From Phlebotomus papatasi (lineage: Eukaryota; Arthropoda; Insecta; Diptera; Psychodidae): a stretch of DNA of 64,000 nucleotides. The stretch is from positions 90,210,001 to 90,274,000 of the forward strand of contig NC_077222.1 of the NCBI RefSeq assembly GCF_024763615.1, written 5' to 3'. Position 1 is the stretch's first letter; each line of letters begins with the position of its first letter. Shown here one piece after another: positions 11,367-21,811 of the stretch. Both the position numbers and the translations under genes were made by a program. The notes beneath the pieces were generated by a model, which ran no database searches, was not told the DNA's origin, and saw nothing but the letters and a program-made list of their open reading frames with translations.

Positions 11367-12796
11367 TTATTTGTAAGAAAAATCACTGGGAATTTTAGCC
11401 AGGCGTATACTCTCCTTCCAGATAAAATCCCTGAGGTCGTTATCTTTAGCCGGATCCAACAATTTCTTCTCTTTAACTTCTTCACAATCACTGCAATGAC
11501 AATTTTTTTTGTTGGAGATTAGATAATGAAGCTTTGGAAAATGATTCGGCAAAGACTTACCTGAAGTATTTTCCAGAAACTGTGGCCAATTCGGGATCGA
11601 CAGCACAACGAATTTGTGTCTGAGCCCCTGATTTAACGGATTTATTGAAAAGAAAGCCAAAGACAGGATTCATTATCCACTGAAGTGGTTTTGGGATGTT
11701 CATATTTCGTCCGATTTCAGTCTGAATAACTCCGGGATGGAGACTGTAAACAGTAATGTTGGTGCCTGAAGGAAAATGGTAGTTAGAGCAAGAACTTAAC
11801 GTACCGCAGATGCTGGTAACTTTGCCCTCCTTGGATGACTTTGAGCCCCTCCTGTTCGTAAACTTTTCTTTAAGTGTAGCAGATAATGATGGTCTTTACC
11901 GATCCGATCTACCATGTCTAATAGGTGAGGACCATTCTTAAACATTAGAATTAAAGAAAAGCTTACGAAGAGTAGGGAGTCAAAGTCATCCAAGGAAGTC
12001 ACGTGCATCTACGGTATGCTTAGTGTCCTACCTTCCAATTCTTTAGCAAGTCTCTGAGTTGTAAGGATTTGAGCAAGCTTCGAGTTGGCATAAGCCTTAT
12101 ACTTCCCGAAGGATTTTTTAAGATGAAGATCATCTTCATCTATTTTGGCTCTACCATACAGTAAACTAGACACATTCACAATCCTTCCTTGAGGAGCTTT
12201 CTTAAGATGCTCCAGAAGAAGATGAGTAAGGAGGAAATGACTGATATGATTAACCTGGAGGGTAGTTTCACAACCATCTTTAGTTATAGAGTGAGGAAGG
12301 AAAAACACTCCAGCATTGTTAATCAGGACGTCCAGGTGCTTCTCCTCTTTGGAAAACTGAGCAGCAAAATCTCTAACGGACTTGAGAGAGTTCAGATCGA
12401 GATGTCTATTGTAAATCTTTGTATTCCCTGTTTGCTCAATGATGTCCTGTCGAGCTTCTTCACAACGCTTTTGATCTCTGCAAGCCAGATAAATCTTGGC
12501 ATTTCTCCTAGCCAGGTCCAAAGCTGTTTCCTTTCCAATTCCTTCAAAGAATTCATGGCTACTAAAGAATAAAATTGCGTAAGTACCTCACAATGCTCAC
12601 CTGTATTTGCTCCTGTTATGATAACGACCTTTCCATCCATCTTCACATGATTCTTTCGGAACTGACCACCCTCAACGTATTTCCTATACAAGAAGATCGT
12701 CACAATAGCAACTCCAGCTCCGAAGATGTACCTCTCCAGAGGAAAATTCTCCCTTAGGAGAGCGATTTGTTCAGAGAACTCAAAGAACTCCATCAC
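11367..12796 (-). CDS. Retinol dehydrogenase-like SDR, gene 4 (344 aa, 4 exons)
   Basis: Fourth array member, more diverged from genes 1-3. Exons are 12796-12601, 12541-12032, 11765-11561 and 11490-11367. The protein starts with two Met codons, so the start may be 12796 or 12793; the first keeps exon 1 the same length as its paralogues. Anchor at about 23-37, TGANTGIG 61-68, NNAG 140-143, Tyr216/Lys220 in YANSK. Exon 3 is four codons longer than in gene 1. Intron 2 is 266 bp and carries an imperfect hairpin (11828-11996). The tail ends in a SYK-type terminus, as in genes 5 and 6. Gene 5 begins its 3' end only 232 bp upstream. Appears functional. Confidence 0.92.
11828..11996. repeat. Inverted repeat in intron 2 of RDH gene 4
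   Basis: TCCTTGGATGACTTTGA at 11828 pairs with TCAAAGTCATCCAAGGA ending at 11996, and CTTTTCTTTA with TAAAGAAAAG nearer the loop. Arms are about 45-50 bp with a few mismatches, around a loop of about 75 bp. Possibly a small MITE. Confidence 0.6.
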
Positions 12797-13027
12797 ACTG
12801 TGATTCTAAAACGTGAATGAATAGCCCAAAAAAGCCTGAACCAGATATCAAAATGAAACATTATCGCTTCGATAGAGAATCGAATGTGATAAGTTAACCA
12901 GAAGATAAAGAGTAAAACTCTACAACTGATTCTGCGAAAAACGAATATATTGCTTTACATTAATCGTTAAAAAAAAAACAATATTGTAAATTTTGAAAAT
13001 GTATTTCTTTAGGTTTAATTAAATTGT

Positions 13028-14436
13028 CTATTTGTAAGAGAAGTCAATTGGAATTTTAGCCAGTCGAAGACTCTCCCTCCAGATAAATTCTCTAGTATTT
13101 TTATTCTTCGCCTGTGGGAATATGAATATCGGATGGACTTCCTTACAAGCGCTGTTGAAAGAGAAAGATTTGTGATTACATAATGATCTAGCTACTGAAG
13201 TCAAATAGGGGAAAGCGCTCTACCTTCGGACGAATTATACTTCGCACAAATCATTTTTTTCAATGTGTTATGAATAAATTTGGCCAATTAAAATATTATA
13301 CCTTAATAGCTAGTCCAATGCCTCAAATTTTCAGAAAAAGATCTATGGGTGAAATCCATAAAGAACATACACTGAGAAAAAAAAGGCTACGATTAACTTT
13401 TTTCGTCATAACTTTAACACTTTTCAGGTGTAAAAATATATCAACATTTTTTAATGTTATAATTTTACATCTTTTAAGGGTAAAATCAACATGAAAATAG
13501 GGTAACTTTAACCCATAATACACCTAAAAAGGGTAATATTTACACTGATTTCGGATCAATACTGCAGGGTAAAATTAACATTTCCGGAATGTTACACACA
13601 GAAAAATGATAAATTCTTAAATAGAAACACCCAGGAATTTAATTTCAAATCCCATCGAATGAATGCCAATGCCCTAATTCTAAATCCTTGATCATTCAGT
13701 TTTAGTTGAAATTTGCAAATCTGTAGACATTTTTCATTTTCCAGCTAATGCTGAACTAAAGTTCCCGATCTCTTAATTTGAAAGAGCTAGGGATTCTAGC
13801 TCATTTCTTTCGCTCAGAGCTTCTAAACTCAAACGCCTCGGGGATTCACGTCCAATTTAAGTTCCCAGGATCTTATATATTCTTAAATTTAGAGTCAAAA
13901 TTTTTCTGTGTGTATTTTAACTTTTTCGGATTTCTCTCCGTGTACCTACAAGGTGTTACTTCAATATATTGCCAAAAATTGATATTTCTGGGGACATTTA
14001 GACTTATACAGATCCTAGATTTAGATTGAAGGACAACCTTTGATCTCTTGAAATCCATTTATGGGATCTGGGGCAAATTGTGGCAAATCAGATATTTTAA
14101 AAATTCGATATCTTCAAAGGTAAAAGATTTCTCATTTTTCAGATTTCTCTCAAGTGTAGAGAAAAAAATGAATTGTCCGAAACTTGAGTCCTCCGAAGGT
14201 AGCGCACTTTCCCCTACTTACGAAAAGAATTTCCCAGAAACTGTTGCTAATTTGGGATCAACAGCACAGCGGATTTGTGTTTGGGCTCCAGAAGTTACGG
14301 ATTTGTAAATTAATAAATTGATTGCAAAACTTATAATCCAGCTGAAAGGCCATGGAATAAATGGTACATTTCGCCAGATGTCTGTAGAAATAATACCTGG
14401 ATGGACTACGTTGACAGTAACATTTGTTCCTGGGAA

Positions 14437-14467
<31 letters not shown>

Positions 14468-17196
14468 AGTGAGGAATAATTACGGTTTCATGCACTTCTT
14501 TTCGACTTATATTTTTATTTACTGAGCTTTTCATAAAATCAAGAAAGAGTGTATTATTGCACAGATAAAGTTTAATTCAAGAAATTAGATAACTCATCTT
14601 TACTTTTGGGTTATGATAACAAAGAATACAGTAGACCCTCGCTCAATCGGCTCTTTTTCAATCGGGCGATAAATTTTGTTGACAATTTTCATATTTAAAT
14701 ATGAAGCTAATTTGTTCAAATTTGCTGTAGTTCTTCCTATTTTATCGTGATTTTTATAATTGAGCGCTTTTTGTGAATTTTACAAAAGCTTTGACGCCCA
14801 AATCTATCGATAAATCGGATGACATTTTCAATTGAGAGAGAGTCTTCTGTAAAGTGATTAGAATCGAATAGGGAAAGCGCACTCCCTTCAGACAACTCGA
14901 GCTCCGGACAACTCATTTTTTTCGATGTTCTTAATGAATTTGATCTAAGGCTTTATTCAGGAAATTTGAGATACTGAACTAGCTATTTAACATATTATTA
15001 TCATAAAGCATCAAACATATTCGAAAAATATTGGAAAAATGAGTTGTAGGAAGCTTGAATCGTAGCACGCTTTCCCCTAACCAAAATCAAAATTATCTAA
15101 ATTTCTTACTCAAAAGCCAAACGAACGTTTCTTTTCGTTCTTAGGTAGGAAAATAATCCCAGGCCAGTGGCATTAAACAGGGGGCATGAAAACCTGCACC
15201 AAAAATTAGGGAAGCCCGAAAATTAGAGAATGAAAATAAGGAAGTGTTTTAAAAAAAAGCTGCTGTAAAAAATTTGACCTGCATCTAAAATTAGAACAAT
15301 ATATGAATTGGTATCTGGGTGGGCTCATTTAGCCATGTATTTCACAGAGTTGGATAAAAACCAAAAACCTACCAAAAACCTTTAATAAACTACCAAAATC
15401 CTTTAATAAAAATGAACGCAGGACACCAATTGTCCTTTCCGGAAGCGAGAAGGTATTAATTCAGAGTTAAACTCCTCTCTTCAATTCTCTAAAGCTTTTG
15501 ACGTACTGCACGTCCTGTGCTACGTAGGCTACGTAGAGCTACGTCAGTAGCTACGTAGGGGAAATTTTTAATGCATATTTTGCATTTTACATTAAGGAGA
15601 TATAAGGTAAGTAATTTAGTTCTTTGGCTTCCATACACTTACTGACTGAATATAAATTTTAACACTGAATATCGTCAAATTCAAAAGACTCACCAACTTA
15701 ATAGGGAGGGGGCCTAACACACTATAAAAGAATTTGAAGAGAGGTGAGTATTAATTAAAAAGATTTATACAATATATAAACTAAAAAACTGATCCTATGA
15801 GGCTATCCTGATGATTTGATGACCTGTTTGATTTGGTCTTGTTTTTATTTCAATTTCTGCGTTTGTTAGTTATTTAATGATATTCAGGAATTAAATTTAA
15901 TTATTGGTTTAATCTTTCTTGTTTTTTAATAAAATAATATAAGTGACATTTCTTTCTACAATTGGGCGTATGCCCGAATGGCTCACAGCTCAGTTTGAGC
16001 TAGCCATTCTCAATTTTCTCTAACAATGCTTAAAACCGCACAAGTTGGACAGATCAGTGTTTTTCCTGTTTCTTTTTCTTTATGATTTTATGTGAAAAGA
16101 TTTTGTTACAAGTTGTCTTTTATCATACATTTGATGACTAATTTACCATGGCATATACAACCTACGAAAGAGCTTTTCCATCGTTTTGGTCTGGAGGTTG
16201 GGCACCAACGCTAAGACGGCGGTGGACGCAAAGTCACAAACATCTCACAAAAATCCTATTGTAACGCGCTATTAAGACATTGTTGATGAAATAAATTATC
16301 TATCTATCTATCTATCTATCTAAACTCATTTAAAAAAAGCTTCAATTCCTTTCAAAAATTTGAGAAAAAGCCCAATTTTAAACGTGCCCCGCTTCACCCA
16401 TATTGCCATTTGACTAAAGAACTTACCTTTTAATTCCTGGGCAAGCCTCTGGGTTGTGAGAATCTGAGCTAGCTTAGAATTTGCATAGGCCCTCATCATT
16501 CCGAATGATTTGTTTAGATGTAGATCATCCTTATCAATTCTTGATAATATGTAAGCAATACTAGATATGTTAATTATTCTTCCTTGAGGAGCTCTCTTGA
16601 GATGTCCAAGAAGAAGATGAGACAAGAGGAAGTGACTGATGTGATTAACCTGGAGGGTAGTTTCACAACCGTCTTTAGTAATCGAGTGCGGAATATAGAG
16701 AACACCAGCATTGTTGATCAGTACGTCCAGATGCTTCTCGTCTGTGGAAAATTCTTCAACAAATTCCCGGACTGAATCCAGAGTATTGAGATCAAGGTGT
16801 CTATTGTAGATTTTTGTATTCCCTGTGGCTTGGATGATTTCCTTACGAGCTAATTCACAGCGATCGTAGTCACGACATGCCAGATAAATCTTGGCATTCC
16901 TTCTGGCCAGATCCAGGGCGGTTTCCTTCCCAATTCCTTGTCAGAAAGTCTTTTTTATTCACCAGAGCATAGGTAGATTAAAAAGAAATTTACTCACCTG
17001 AATTAGCTCCAGTAATTACAACCACTTTTTCATCCATTGTTATGTAGTCTTTCCGGAATTGTCCACCCATAACGAAATTTCTGAATAACAGTATCACAAC
17101 GATCACCACTGCAATCATCGATCCCAGAATACAGATTTTTAGTGAAATACTCTCCCTCAGGAGATTGATATATTGAAAAAAGTCTGATAACTCCAT
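13028..17196 (-). CDS. Retinol dehydrogenase-like SDR, gene 5 (346 aa, 4 exons)
   Basis: Exons are 17196-16998, 16936-16427, 14429-14222 and 13151-13028. Intron positions and phases match genes 1-4, but introns 2 (1,997 bp) and 3 (1,070 bp) are swollen by inserted elements. A long hydrophobic anchor spans about residues 21-38. The cofactor motif is TGANSGIG at 62-69, NNAG at 141-144, Tyr217/Lys221 in YANSK. Exon 3 ends SGKFFS rather than SGKYFS and carries five extra codons. The last exon has an inserted PIFIFP-type segment shared with gene 6. Exon 2 is fully open although it has no early in-frame ATG. Gene 5 and gene 6 are products of one segmental duplication (about 12.87-17.81 kb and 18.49-22.05 kb). 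Confidence 0.9.
13207..14217. mobile_element. Triple-nested MITE stack in intron 3 of RDH gene 5
   Basis: The outer element has TAGGGGAAAGCGC and GCGCACTTTCCCCTA ends. Inside it lies a CACTGAG-family MITE (13370-13942, reversed relative to copy 1), and inside that a third element with ACACAGAAAAAT / ATTTTTCTGTGTGT ends (13594-13912). The CACTGAG body resumes with ATTTTAACTTTTTCGGATTT immediately after the innermost insertion. A shorter uninterrupted relative of the outer element is at 14870-15079. Confidence 0.8.
14440..14467 (+). repeat. (TAA)n microsatellite
   Basis: About nine trinucleotide units just upstream of the exon 3 acceptor of RDH gene 5, inside intron 2. Confidence 0.9.
14628..14850. 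mobile_element. ACAGTAGAC MITE, copy 1
   Basis: About 223 bp with ACAGTAGACCCTCGCTCAAT at the left and the inverse of AGACTCTCTCTCAATTG at the right. Closely related to 54536-54771. Mariner-like in size and flanking TA, but no transposase is present. Lies in intron 2 of gene 5. Confidence 0.75.
14870..15079. mobile_element. TAGGGAAAGCGC MITE, uninterrupted copy
   Basis: Termini TAGGGAAAGCGCAC and GCACGCTTTCCCCTA, internal TCATTTTTTTCGATGTTCTT. About 210 bp. It shows the ungapped form of the outer element at 13207-14217. Confidence 0.7.
16296..16322 (+). repeat. (ATCT)n microsatellite at a retroelement-like 3' tail
   Basis: Follows GATGAAATAAATT, the kind of 3' end often left by non-LTR retroelements. 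The preceding 300 bp (about 15960-16290) may be a decayed retroelement fragment in intron 2 of gene 5. No ORF is recognisable. Confidence 0.5.
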
Positions 17197-17563
17197 ATCC
17201 TACTGATGCAACGTCCCAATGATGAATGATTTACCTCATAAAGCCAGCGAATTAAGATGTCCAACCTGCTATGGAATTAAATGCTTTTCATTCACTCATG
17301 TATTTTCTTCATAAGTATGTTTCTTCTACAATTTCTGAAGTTTTCTTGATCAGAGAATTGCTTTACAGCGTCATAAGTAAAGATAACAAGATATAATGTA
17401 TAGTTCTTTTGCACATATCAATTTAATTGTCTTGTCTTTATATCCCTTTCATAAAAAAATGTTAATTCCAACATTTTGTAGCACCTTTGATCTCTTCGAC
17501 AATAATTCATATTATATGGTAATGAAACGCTAATGATAAGATCAATATTTGTAATTCATTTAT

Positions 17564-17672
17564 TTATACATTTCTATCGTACAATTCAGTAAGTCTCAAG
17601 CTCTCATTCCACAACCATTCAGCAGTCTGCTCGTCTTCTGCATGAGGAACTAGATCCTCCTCTTTGACTTCA
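17564..17672 (-). pseudogene. Orphan RDH terminal exon, duplicate of gene 7 exon 5
   Basis: From an intact TTTTGCAG acceptor, this 109 bp exon reads phase 2 into a 36-residue acidic tail (EVKEEDLVPH at the start, ELYDRNV at the end) and a TAA stop. It appears identical by eye to the last exon of gene 7 (21920-21812), and about 285 bp including flanks are almost the same. No RDH exons 1-3 belong to it here: gene 6 upstream has its own terminal exon at 19339. The simplest reading is a passenger copied with genes 5/6. Gene 6 exon 3 ends in a compatible phase, so use as an alternative last exon is possible. Confidence 0.75.
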
Positions 17673-18566
17673 CTGCAAAAGATCAAAACAAAATAACACG
17701 TTATTGGTTGCATTAATAATCATACAATCTCAAGTTCATTAATTTGCGTGCTTCACGTAATTTTCAAGGAACAATTGTCCAAAGTGTCTCTTTTCCCAAG
17801 TCTCATTCGTCACTTGATTAAAAATACTTGATACAGAAAAGCTGATAAAAATTGAGAATCAACCTTCACCTTAACTTTCCACGTTTTATTGTTCGTGGTT
17901 CGTCATAAGTAATAAGGTAATTTTTATTATTTAATAAAGTGCTTGTACATCATTGTATTGCGTGTATCGAAGTTATTTTATTGATTACCAAATGAAATGT
18001 TGAAACGGAGGAAGGGTTCATAAGCATAATTAACTAGAAATGACCAGAGATTCATGATTTTTTTAAAGCTATTCATGAATCATATATCAATTCCATTGAT
18101 ACAAAGAAACGAAAAAATATAAGTCGTATTGACAATTTTCTATATTATTCCAAGGTCTTTAAACTCTACTCTTACCTTCACAAGGCTTAAAATACTTCTT
18201 ACCCGATTCAACAGTTCATTGGATTCGCATAAGGCGTATGTTTAGTCGTATATAAGGCATATACTACTCTAAAAAAAAATTGAAGCAACTTATCTAAATA
18301 TCGTATCTCCGGGCCCAGGGCTAGCCAATTATCTCATTACCCTAAGACCTAAACGTCTCACCCTCCCTACGAACGCTCTCCTTTCTAGTTTATCTCGAAC
18401 GATCCCATTCTAGTCTAGCGTTTAGAAATAACCTCGTGAATTACAAAATTATGATCTTTAGAACGTTATAGAAGAACAGACCTTTTCATAGAAAATAGAA
18501 TGTAATAAGTTATTCAGAAGTTTAAGAGAAGCTCAACAACTGATTCTGCGAAAAACTTTGATATAT

Positions 18567-18837
18567 ATTAAATAATAATAATGCTGGCACAACATTCCAT
18601 GAAAGAACAAAGCCTTTCTGCAAGGGAATTTCTAGACATGCATTATTATTTTTTCTTGTACGGGATGAGGTTGTCAGTTTCATGTCCGTGGAATCAAGTG
18701 CAGAGAAGCTCACTGGATGCAATCCGAACTCCAAACACCTTTAATGCCAGGAAAGTACTTGGTGACCTAAAGTGGATTCGAACCCGGGACACTTGCATCA
18801 CAGAGCGAGTGCTCTACCACTTGACACATTGAGTGCT
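18567..18837 (-). mobile_element. tRNA-derived SINE with intact A/B-box-like head
   Basis: On minus, the head has AGTGGTAGAGCA (box A-like) and GGGTTCGAATCC (box B), followed by a unique body and an (ATT)n tail at 18583-18570. The tRNA-like part does not fold into a convincing cloverleaf. A headless copy of the body is at 40638-40848. It lies between genes 5 and 6, inside the duplicated flank of gene 6 only. Confidence 0.75.
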
Positions 18838-19215
18838 TCATATTAATCTTAAAATAGTGTAGAGCGTATGGCCTATTCGACACATGTCAACCCAGTCGAC
18901 GAATGGCCGTATCCCACCAATCCTAATCATTTATTCCTTTGACACGCCCAACCCCATGTAATCCATATGGGACCTGAAGGATGTTATATAGTGGTCTTGT
19001 TGCTTATGGCAATTAACACTAGTCTTCAATGAGTGATCGCCAGTCGCCGTGGATAGTTCACTTTGTAGAAGTGAAGAAAAATGGGTGATACCTTAAGTTC
19101 TCGAATTCTCCTAAAATTGTTTAATTTTATTTAGGTGAGTTCCATCAGGGCTTACAGAAGAAAAACTATATATCGTAAATTTTAAAAATGTTTTCTTTAG
19201 ATTTAACTTAACTGT

Positions 19216-21140
19216 CTATTTGTAAGAGAAGTCAATTGGAATTTTAGTCAGCCGAAGACTCTCCCTCCAGATAAATTCTCTGGTATCTTTATTCTTCGCT
19301 TGTGGAAACAGGAATATCGGATGGACTTGCTTACAAGCCCTGTTGAAAAAGAAAGACATGTGATTACATGATCTAGGTTCTGAGGTCAAATACTTACGAA
19401 AAGAATTTCCCAGAAACATTTGCTAATTTGGGATCAACAGCACAACGGATTTGTGTTTGGGCTCCAGAAGTTACAGATTTGTAAGTAAATAAATTGATTG
19501 CAAAACATATAATCCAACTGAAAGTTCGTGAAATACATGGTACATCTCGCCAGATGTCTGTAGAAATAATACCTGGATGGACTGCGTTAACAGTAACATT
19601 TGTTCCTGGGAAACAATAATGATGTTAAGTGAAAAATATTAACGATTTCATGGGACATCTTTTTTGGACTAGGGCTTTTAGCTCCGATAACTACTCGAAC
19701 TACACAGAGAGAGCAGTATAAGCCCTTGATTTTTTCACCTCCCAAAATTTTCATCTCCCTATCATCCACATCTACATCCTTTCTTTTCATCAGAAAGATG
19801 TCTTTTTAAAATATCTCAAGATCTAAACTATTATTTCTTTTCTTTTTTGGACTTTCTTAGTTGATAGTATCCTAGTGGTGTTGCCCAGGGGCTAAGGACC
19901 ACCGATAAAAAACGACAAGTATTTTTTATAAAGATACTAAAAACTATGTTTTTAAAATGTAGAACGCGCGAAGAACTTGATGTTCTTAAATAAATATAGA
20001 GACTTCGTCTTAACACTGAAAAATACTGAGTGAGTGTAAACTTTTTGGAATATTTTTAGATTCTTCACCTTCAAGTTTCAGCACAAAAACAATATTCTTC
20101 TTAACTAATTGTAATTAAATCACTACACTTATTGATATCTAGAAACATTTTCAGAGGAAATTTCTGGGAATGAAATTTTAGAGGATATTTATTCCTAAAA
20201 ACCTTGATTATCAATATAAACCGAATCCACTCCGCGATGGGTTCTTCTAATATAATAGTTACGTATTGGCAAATTAAAAAAAAGTCTTGGATACTAATAA
20301 ATTGTTTATCTATGGGAACTATAGGAATCGTTCTTGTGGTAAAGAAACTTACCCTTTAACTCCTTGGCAAACCTCTGCGTTGTGAGAATCTGGGCTAACT
20401 TAGAGTTTGTATAGGCCCTGATCATTCCGAATGATTTGTTTAAATGTAGATCAGCCTTATCAATTCTTGATAATATATACAAAATACTAGATACGTTAAT
20501 TATTCTTCCTTGAGGAGCCCTCTTGAGATGCCCAAGAAGAAGATGAGACAGAAGGAAATGACTCAGGTGATTAACTTGGAGGGTAGTTTCACAATTATCT
20601 TTAGTCATTGAGTGTTGAAGACTAGCAACACCAGCATTGTTGATCAGAACGTCCAGATGCTTCTCGTCTTTGGAAAATTCTTCAACAAATTCCCGGACAG
20701 AATCCAGATTATTGAGATCAAGGTGCCTATTGTATATTTTTGTGTTCCCTGTGGCTTGGATGATTTCCTGACGAGCTAATTCACAGCGATCGTAGTTGCG
20801 ACATGCCAGATAAATCTTGGCATTCCTTCTGGCCAGATCCAGGGCGGTTTCCTTCCCAATTCCTGGCCAGAAAGTGTTTTTTATTCACCAGAACATAGGT
20901 AGATTAAAAAGAAATTTACTCACCTGAATTAGCTCCAGTAATTATAACCACTTTTCCATCCATTGCCACGTAGTCTTCCTGAAACTGTCCACCCATAATG
21001 AAATATCTAAAAATCAGTATCACAATCACAACCATCACAGTCACAACTGCTATTATCAATCCCAGACCCAGAATATAAAATTTCAGTGAAATAGTCTCCG
21101 TCAGGAGATTGATATATTGAGGAAAGTCCAATAATTCCAT
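19216..21140 (-). CDS. Retinol dehydrogenase-like SDR, gene 6 (352 aa, 4 exons)
   Basis: Sister of gene 5. Exons are 21140-20924, 20862-20353, 19605-19398 and 19339-19216, with introns of 61, 747 and 58 bp. The membrane anchor is the longest in the array (about residues 20-49, Val/Ile-rich, six codons longer than gene 5). Cofactor motif TGANSGIG at 68-75, NNAG at 147-150, Tyr223/Lys227 in YTNSK. The region after NNAG differs from its paralogues (ASLQHSMTKDN instead of an IPHSITKDG-type segment), which may alter the substrate pocket. Exon 3 ends SGKFFS and exon 4 has the PIFLFP segment. All catalytic residues are present and no stops are seen. Confidence 0.9.
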
Positions 21141-21394
21141 ATCCTACTGATGGAACATTTCAGTAGTAAATGATTTATCTCGTAAAGCCAGCGAATTAAG
21201 ATGTCCAACTTGATATGGGATTAAATGCTCTTTTATTCAGTCATATATTTTTTTCAATTAGTACCTATATATTTCTTCATCAGAGATTTGGTTTATAGCT
21301 CAATAACTAAACATATTAAGATTTAATGTTTAGTAGATTAAATGTGTCGTCTTCATATCCCTTTCATAAAAAATGTTAATTTCAACAAAGTTAT

Positions 21395-21728
21395 ACAGTA
21401 AAAACTCTGAAATTCGGGCATATTTGACCGAAATGTCACCTCAATTATAGAGAAATTCGGGAACTTTAAGCTTTTTTAAATGCAACGATTTTTTTGTTCA
21501 TGACGTCGAATTTAGTATATACTCATATTTATTATAAATTCCAAGTTCCAAGTTTTTTAATAATTAAAAATCACTTCATAACTATCAAAAACTATGGCAA
21601 ATTTGCTTCATTTGATAATCATAAATCAAACCTGAAAAATGCAGACAAACTTTTCTTAAATTTAACTGCTGCCCGCATTAAAAAGTATCCCGACCTTAAG
21701 ACAACCGAATTAGAGAGAGTCACCTGTA
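21395..21728. mobile_element. ACAGTA...CTGAAATTCGGGC element
   Basis: Begins ACAGTAAAAACTCTGAAATT and ends GAATTAGAGAGAGTCACCTGT. A relative with the same order of blocks is at 51396-51664. Non-coding, upstream of gene 6. Confidence 0.55.
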
Positions 21729-21811
21729 GCACCTCTGAGCCCTTGGACAGTGATTCATATTATACAGTAATGAAAAGATAATGATAAGATCAATATTTAT
21801 AATTCATTTAT

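Noticed and set aside
18770..18837. Possible functional tRNA on minus (GGGTTCGAATCC box B)
   Set aside because: The anticodon and acceptor stems do not pair well, and the sequence continues into a SINE body with an (ATT)n tail.
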